Shown here piece after piece: positions 14,791 to 18,827 of a stretch of DNA of 18,827 bases. Origin of the DNA: CAMAPP01 sp046153685 (GTDB lineage Bacteria > Pseudomonadota > Alphaproteobacteria > CADEGL01); assembly GCA_046153685.1 (NCBI GenBank), contig JBJXGH010000021.1, positions 1 to 18,827 of the forward strand, written 5' to 3'. The translations under genes and the position numbers were made by a program. Numbering within the stretch: position 1 is the stretch's first letter; each line of letters begins with the position of its first letter. A model generated the notes under the pieces. The model did not search any database. It was not told where the DNA came from and saw only the letters and a program-made list of their open reading frames with translations.

Positions 14791-14807
14791 TTTAAGGAGA
14801 GCGAACG

Positions 14808-15926
14808 ATGAAGTTCGACCTGTTCAGCCTGGTGCAAAAGCGCGACGAGACCTGGGACGATCGTCTGACCTATGACCGCATCGGCGAGAACATTCGAATC
14901 GCCGAACAGATGGGCATGGAAACGGCATGGTTCGCCGAACACCATTTCAACAATTACAGTCTCTGCCCCTCGCCGCTCTTTCCCTGCCTCTATTTCGCGG
15001 GACAGTTCAAGAAGATCCGGTTCGGCACCTCGGTCCTCGTCCTGCCGCTCTACGAGCCTTCGCGAATCCTGCAGGAAATCGCCCAGGCCGACGTGCTCAC
15101 CAATGGCCGCCTGGTCGTCGGTATCGGAGCGGGCTATCAGGACTACGAGTTCGTGCGCTTCCGCGTGAAGCTGGCCGAGGCGGTCGAGAGGACCATCGAG
15201 ATCCTCGACATCATCGAGCTTGGCCTGACGCAGCCCCATTTCACCTATAACGGCAAGCACTACCAGCTGCCCGAGACGCAGATCGCGGTTAAGCCCATAC
15301 AGAAGCCCATGCCGGAGATTTGGGTCGCTGGCCTCATGGGCGCGCCGAAGATGCAGCGCCGCGTGGCCGAAAGCGGCTATGTGCCCTTTCTCACGCCGTC
15401 GTGGAATCCCATCGAATCGATCAAGAAGACCCGCGACGCCTACGACGAAATCTACCGCGCGAACGGCAAGGATCCGGCAACCATGCCGCTCTCGCTGATG
15501 CGCTTCACCCACATCACGAAGGACAAGGCCAAGGCACGCGATGCCGCCGAGCGGGCGCGCTATTCCTCGCGCGTCTCGCTCTCGTTGCGCCTCAACTATG
15601 CAAAGATCAATGGCATCTATTGCGAGGATCTGCCGGCGCCGAACGAGCCTTCCATAGCCGAAATGGAGGGAAACTACCTCATCGGCGACGCCGAGACGGT
15701 GGCCGAGCGGATACTCCACGACTATGACGTGATGAAGCACAGCCATGTGGCAGTGAACGTGCAGCTCGGCGGCGTGCCGCAGCAGGGCGCCATGAGTACC
15801 CTGGAGGAAATGGGCTCCAAGGTGATTCCGATGGTTCAGAAGGAGCTCGCGCGCCGCGGAGCGAAGTTCCCGGACATCAAACAGCGCCCCATGGCGGCGG
15901 AATTGCAGCGCCAGGCGGCCGAGTAA
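14808..15926 (+). CDS. Luciferase-like (LLM class) flavin-dependent monooxygenase 2
   Basis: 372 residues, same fold and nearly the same length as monooxygenase 1. Shared segments: WFAEHHF at 41-47, LVLPLYEP (77-84), GRLVVGIGAGYQ (100-111), and LSLMRFTHIT; the cores align without gaps over the first 111 residues. Differences are concentrated in 11-35, 57-75 and the C-terminal third (GGVPQQGAMSTLEEMG against FMQCGAFDMAKSR), so the two may act on different substrates or form a heterodimer as LuxAB does. AAGGAG at 14794-14799 is 8 nt before the ATG. It has its own promoter and leader, unlike gene 1 which shares a transcript with the regulator. An inverted repeat follows the stop codon. Confidence 0.93.
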   Translation: MKFDLFSLVQKRDETWDDRLTYDRIGENIRIAEQMGMETAWFAEHHFNNYSLCPSPLFPCLYFAGQFKKIRFGTSVLVLPLYEPSRILQEIAQADVLTNGRLVVGIGAGYQDYEFVRFRVKLAEAVERTIEILDIIELGLTQPHFTYNGKHYQLPETQIAVKPIQKPMPEIWVAGLMGAPKMQRRVAESGYVPFLTPSWNPIESIKKTRDAYDEIYRANGKDPATMPLSLMRFTHITKDKAKARDAAERARYSSRVSLSLRLNYAKINGIYCEDLPAPNEPSIAEMEGNYLIGDAETVAERILHDYDVMKHSHVAVNVQLGGVPQQGAMSTLEEMGSKVIPMVQKELARRGAKFPDIKQRPMAAELQRQAAE

Positions 15927-15949
15927 CCCCCGCCGCATAGAAGGTCAAC

Positions 15950-15980
15950 CGAAGGGCGCCACCGGGCGCCCTTCGCCTTT
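15950..15980 (+). terminator. Hairpin terminator after the second luciferase-like gene
   Basis: CGAAGGGCGCC (15950-15960), loop ACCG and GGCGCCCTTCG (15965-15975) form a perfect 11-bp stem 23 nt after the stop codon, followed by only CCTTT. The stem is strong but the T-run is poor. It separates convergent genes, and the reverse direction has no T-run. Confidence 0.6.
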
Positions 15981-15995
15981 GTGCGGCACTCGCCC

Positions 15996-17534
15996 TCAAC
16001 TTTTAGGACGGCGCATGAAAAAGATGAACGGCACGATCGCGATCGCCCCCAGCGCAATCAAGAGAAAGCTGTTGTTGTAGGCGATCATTGACGCTTGGCG
16101 GCCAATCTCGGCATCCAAGCCGGACAGCCCGCCGGGGCGCGCGAACGACCACAATCGCGGCACGAAGCCATACGTCATCAATTCGTTGTAGGGGTTAAGT
16201 CTTTCGGCCATCACGTCGTGATTGACGCGCATCGAGCGCGACAAAACGTTGAAAATCACCGCCGTGCCGACCGAGGTGCCGAGAAATGACACGACATAGT
16301 AGAAACCGAAACCTTCGGTGCGAAACCGCGGCGCAAGCGTGGAGAAGGTCAGCACCGTCATCGGAATATAAGCGACCGAGGAACTCGCCCCGTTGAGGAA
16401 GATGGTCCACGCGACATCGACCGCGCGCAAATCCATCGACCAGGTGGACATGGAATAGGCCGAGACGATAGCGCAGCCGAATCCGGCGGCCAGCACAAAT
16501 CTCGGATCGGCCCGGTCGGAAATCCAACTGACCAGCAAGGCGCCGACCATGAATCCCGAGCCGCGCCAAATGAGCAACGCCCCCACTCCGACGATGTCAT
16601 AGCCAGCCAGGGATTGGAGTTGCAGGGGAATTAGAAAAAGTTGCAAGAACACGATGGCGCCGTGGACGAAGCTGAAACTAAGGCCGATGGCGAAATTGCG
16701 GTCGCGGAACAACGGCGGCGAAATGAACGGTGCCGCGGCCGTCCCCATGCGAATGACAAAGGCATAGGCCGCGGTCAGGCCCACAGCCAATTCGAGTACG
16801 ATCTCACGGGACTCGAACCATTCGAGGCGTTCGCCACGCGACAGCATGGTGAGCAAGGCCGAAATCGCGATAGCAAGGAAGGCGAAGCCGAACCAATCAA
16901 AATTCGGCGGGCGGATACGCTCCTTCAAAGGCACGAAGGCGAGCGTGAACAAGAACGCCCCGATCGACAGCGGCACGGTCAAGAAATACACCCAGGCCCA
17001 GCCGTATTCGTGAACCAGTTTGGCACCAACGAACGGACCGAACGTAGGCGCGAAATTCCCGATCACACACCACATGGCGGTCGCCAAGCCCTGGCGTTCA
17101 CGCGGGAATGCCGCGAGCGCAATGGCATTTCCGAGCGGCAGCAGCGCTGCGCCGAACAGGCCCTGCAAGGTTCGGAAGACCAAAGCCTCGACCAGCGACG
17201 TGGATAACCCGCACAGCACCGTGGCCACGGCAAACCCAAAGCTCGCGACAAGGAACAAGCGGCGGCTGCCAAAACGCGTATCGAGCCAGCCTATGCATGC
17301 GGTCGCAACCGTCGTGCCGACAAGGAAGGCCGTGAGCACCCAGGCCATCTGATCAGGTGCGGCGGAAAACGTGCCCTGCATGTGTGGCAAGGCCGAGCCC
17401 GTGGCCGTCATCGTCGTCATATATGCAGCCGTGCCGAATGCGCCGGCGACGAGCGCCAACCAGGCCCGCAGTCCGATACGCTGTGCGGGTGCGCGGGCGG
17501 CCGTTTCAGCCACCTTCTGCGGCATATCGCTCAT
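15996..17534 (-). CDS. DHA2-family (EmrB/QacA-type) 14-TM MFS transporter
   Basis: 512 residues with about 14 hydrophobic segments, the size and layout of the DHA2 drug:proton antiporter family. The N-terminal helix reads TTMTATGSALPHMQG where the family usually has LDxTIVNVALP, so the helix-1 Asp is missing. DQMAWVLTAFLVG (61-73) and the motif-A loop GWLDTRFGSRRLF (82-94) are present. A long periplasmic segment before the last helix carries RVNHDVMAERLNPYN and ends YNNSF. No membrane-fusion (EmrA/HlyD) gene is in the window. It is 22 bp downstream of a close paralogue in the same direction and convergent with the monooxygenase operon. No strong ribosome binding site is seen, so coupling to the upstream copy is likely. 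Export of a pathway intermediate or toxic compound is a guess. Confidence 0.92.
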   Translation of the reverse strand: MSDMPQKVAETAARAPAQRIGLRAWLALVAGAFGTAAYMTTMTATGSALPHMQGTFSAAPDQMAWVLTAFLVGTTVATACIGWLDTRFGSRRLFLVASFGFAVATVLCGLSTSLVEALVFRTLQGLFGAALLPLGNAIALAAFPRERQGLATAMWCVIGNFAPTFGPFVGAKLVHEYGWAWVYFLTVPLSIGAFLFTLAFVPLKERIRPPNFDWFGFAFLAIAISALLTMLSRGERLEWFESREIVLELAVGLTAAYAFVIRMGTAAAPFISPPLFRDRNFAIGLSFSFVHGAIVFLQLFLIPLQLQSLAGYDIVGVGALLIWRGSGFMVGALLVSWISDRADPRFVLAAGFGCAIVSAYSMSTWSMDLRAVDVAWTIFLNGASSSVAYIPMTVLTFSTLAPRFRTEGFGFYYVVSFLGTSVGTAVIFNVLSRSMRVNHDVMAERLNPYNELMTYGFVPRLWSFARPGGLSGLDAEIGRQASMIAYNNSFLLIALGAIAIVPFIFFMRRPKS

Positions 17535-17556
17535 GGTCTTGGGCCCGCGCGGATCG

Positions 17557-18827
17557 TCATTCTCTGCCTTTGGGCATGCGCATCGTCAGGGACATCGGAA
17601 TCATCGCCGCCGCCACAATCGCAATCAGATAAAAGCAATTATTGTACGCGATCATCGTCGCTTGGCGGACCATCTCCGCGTCCACCGCCGCAAGGCCGCC
17701 GTACTGGAGATTCGCCAGAAGGCGCGGCACGAAGCCATAGCCAAAACTCGCGTTGTAGGGATTGAGCAACTCGACCATGACGTCGTGATTGATCCGCGTT
17801 GAGCGGGTAAAGACGTTGAAAATCACCGCGGTTCCGACCGAAGTCCCGAGCATGGAGACCACGTAATAGAAACCCATGCCTTCCGCGCGGAATCGTTCGT
17901 TCAGCGTCGAAAAGGTGAGAACCGTCAGCGGCACGTAGGACGCGGACGAGCTTAGGCCGCTCAAAAAAATTGTCCAAGCGACATCGAATGCGCGCAAATC
18001 GGTTGACCAGGTCGACATGGCATAGGCCGCGATCACGCCGCATGAAATCGACCCCATCAGCAAGACACGCGGATCCAGCCGGCCGGACAACAAACCTACG
18101 ACCAAGGCCCCGAGCACCACGCCCGAGCCACGAAAGGCCAGAAGCTCGCCGACACCAAGTATGTCGTAGCCGGCGACGCTCTGTAACTGGAGCGGAATCA
18201 GAAATACGGATTGATAGACGACCGTGCCGTAAACAAAACTGAAGATACAGCCCATCACGAAATTCCGGTCGAGAAACAGCCCCGGCGAGACAAAGGGCGA
18301 CCGAGCCGTGGCGCTGCGGATGACAAAGCCATAGATCGCCGCCGCGGTGATCGCCAATTCGGCGATAATCTCGGTCGATTCGAACCAATCCAGTCGCTCG
18401 CCGCGCGACAATGCGGTCAGCAGCGCGCCAAAGCCAACAGCCATGAAGGCGAAACCGAACCAATCGAAATTCGGCGCGGCCATCCGCTTCTTGGCCGGCA
18501 CGAAGGCCCAGGTGGACAGAGCGGCGCCGAGCGAAAGCGGAACAGTTAGAAAATACACCCATGGCCAACCGTGATCGTGGACCAATTCGGCGCCCAATAT
18601 CGGGCCGAAAGCTGGGCCGACATTGGCGACGACGATCCACATGCCGGTCGCCTGACCGTGGCGAGCGCGCGGAAACGCGTCCATCACGATGGCATTGCCG
18701 AGCGGGATGAGCGCCGCGCCGAAGGCGCCTTGCAAGGTACGGTAAATCAACGCCTCAACGAGCGAGGAGGAAAGCCCGCAGGCTATGGTCGCCAGTGCGA
18801 ATCCGAGCGCCGTCGCCATGTAAAAGC
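17557..18827 (-). CDS. DHA2-family MFS transporter, paralogue of the downstream gene (N-terminus cut by window edge)
   Basis: About 422 C-terminal residues are visible. The frame remains open to base 18827, so the ATG at 18819 is internal: the codons before it (Phe-Tyr) align with the paralogue's residues before its ASFGFAVATVLCG. Some 90-100 N-terminal residues lie outside. In one ungapped stretch beginning LVEAL, 54 of 77 residues equal those of the downstream transporter by hand count. Shared features are SLSSSA-type helix motifs, DVAWTIFL, LTVLTFSTL, FYYVVS(M/F)LGTSVGTAVIFNV and the INHDVM(V)ELLNPYN periplasmic loop. The two probably form an operon and arose by tandem duplication; they may differ in substrate or pair as a heterodimer. 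Confidence 0.9.
   Translation of the reverse strand, partial: FYMATALGFALATIACGLSSSLVEALIYRTLQGAFGAALIPLGNAIVMDAFPRARHGQATGMWIVVANVGPAFGPILGAELVHDHGWPWVYFLTVPLSLGAALSTWAFVPAKKRMAAPNFDWFGFAFMAVGFGALLTALSRGERLDWFESTEIIAELAITAAAIYGFVIRSATARSPFVSPGLFLDRNFVMGCIFSFVYGTVVYQSVFLIPLQLQSVAGYDILGVGELLAFRGSGVVLGALVVGLLSGRLDPRVLLMGSISCGVIAAYAMSTWSTDLRAFDVAWTIFLSGLSSSASYVPLTVLTFSTLNERFRAEGMGFYYVVSMLGTSVGTAVIFNVFTRSTRINHDVMVELLNPYNASFGYGFVPRLLANLQYGGLAAVDAEMVRQATMIAYNNCFYLIAIVAAAMIPMSLTMRMPKGRE

Noticed and set aside
14754..15938. 394-codon open frame antisense to monooxygenase 2
   Set aside because: Same GC-bias effect; the plus-strand protein is a clear luciferase-like enzyme with a good ribosome binding site.
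1..18827. Search for CRISPR arrays, tRNA or rRNA genes, transposase or integrase genes
   Set aside because: No regularly spaced repeats, no cloverleaf or rRNA-like sequence and no recombinase reading frame were seen by eye.

Overview
The window is GC-rich and gene-dense. The protein families (CoxL-like molybdenum hydroxylase, GreB-like factor with a basic tail, DoeA-like M24 hydrolase, paired luciferase-like monooxygenases) suggest a free-living alphaproteobacterium, perhaps Rhodospirillales-like. This placement is an inference from protein character only; there is no rRNA or tRNA in the window to confirm it.

Left part (1-7077): the 3' end of a CoxL-type molybdopterin-binding subunit, then a small membrane-anchored coiled-coil protein closed by a clear intrinsic terminator. 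Two minus-strand groups follow. The first is lemA - TPM-domain protein - second TPM-like membrane protein, with genes 10 nt apart or overlapping. The second is RidA - GNAT acetyltransferase - carbon-nitrogen hydrolase - ketosteroid-isomerase-like protein, in which the acetyltransferase and hydrolase overlap by GTGA.

Middle part (7078-10324): a 505-bp non-coding gap with short degenerate repeats that resemble insertion-sequence ends, a 12-TM Fsr-like MFS transporter, a strikingly AT-rich spacer, a GreB-like elongation factor with a histone-H1-like Lys/Pro/Ala tail, and a peptide deformylase with a non-canonical second motif.

Right part (10330-18827): an apparent catabolic and export locus. 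A minus-strand pair encodes a Rieske oxygenase alpha subunit and a DoeA (ectoine hydrolase)-like M24 protein. Divergent from it lies a plus-strand unit: luciferase-like monooxygenase 1 - GntR/FCD regulator - luciferase-like monooxygenase 2. The leader of the second monooxygenase carries a good sigma70-like promoter, palindromic candidate operators and a hairpin next to the ribosome binding site. The window ends in two tandem paralogous 14-TM DHA2 transporters, the second cut by the edge.

The most interesting candidate system is the right-hand locus: a Rieske oxygenase whose bridging residue is Glu (as in the carnitine oxygenase CntA), a hydrolase-fold protein related to ectoine hydrolase and creatinase, and two paralogous flavin monooxygenases around their likely regulator. 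Together they could oxidise and open an N-methylated or cyclic nitrogen compound. The substrate is unknown and the pathway is inference.
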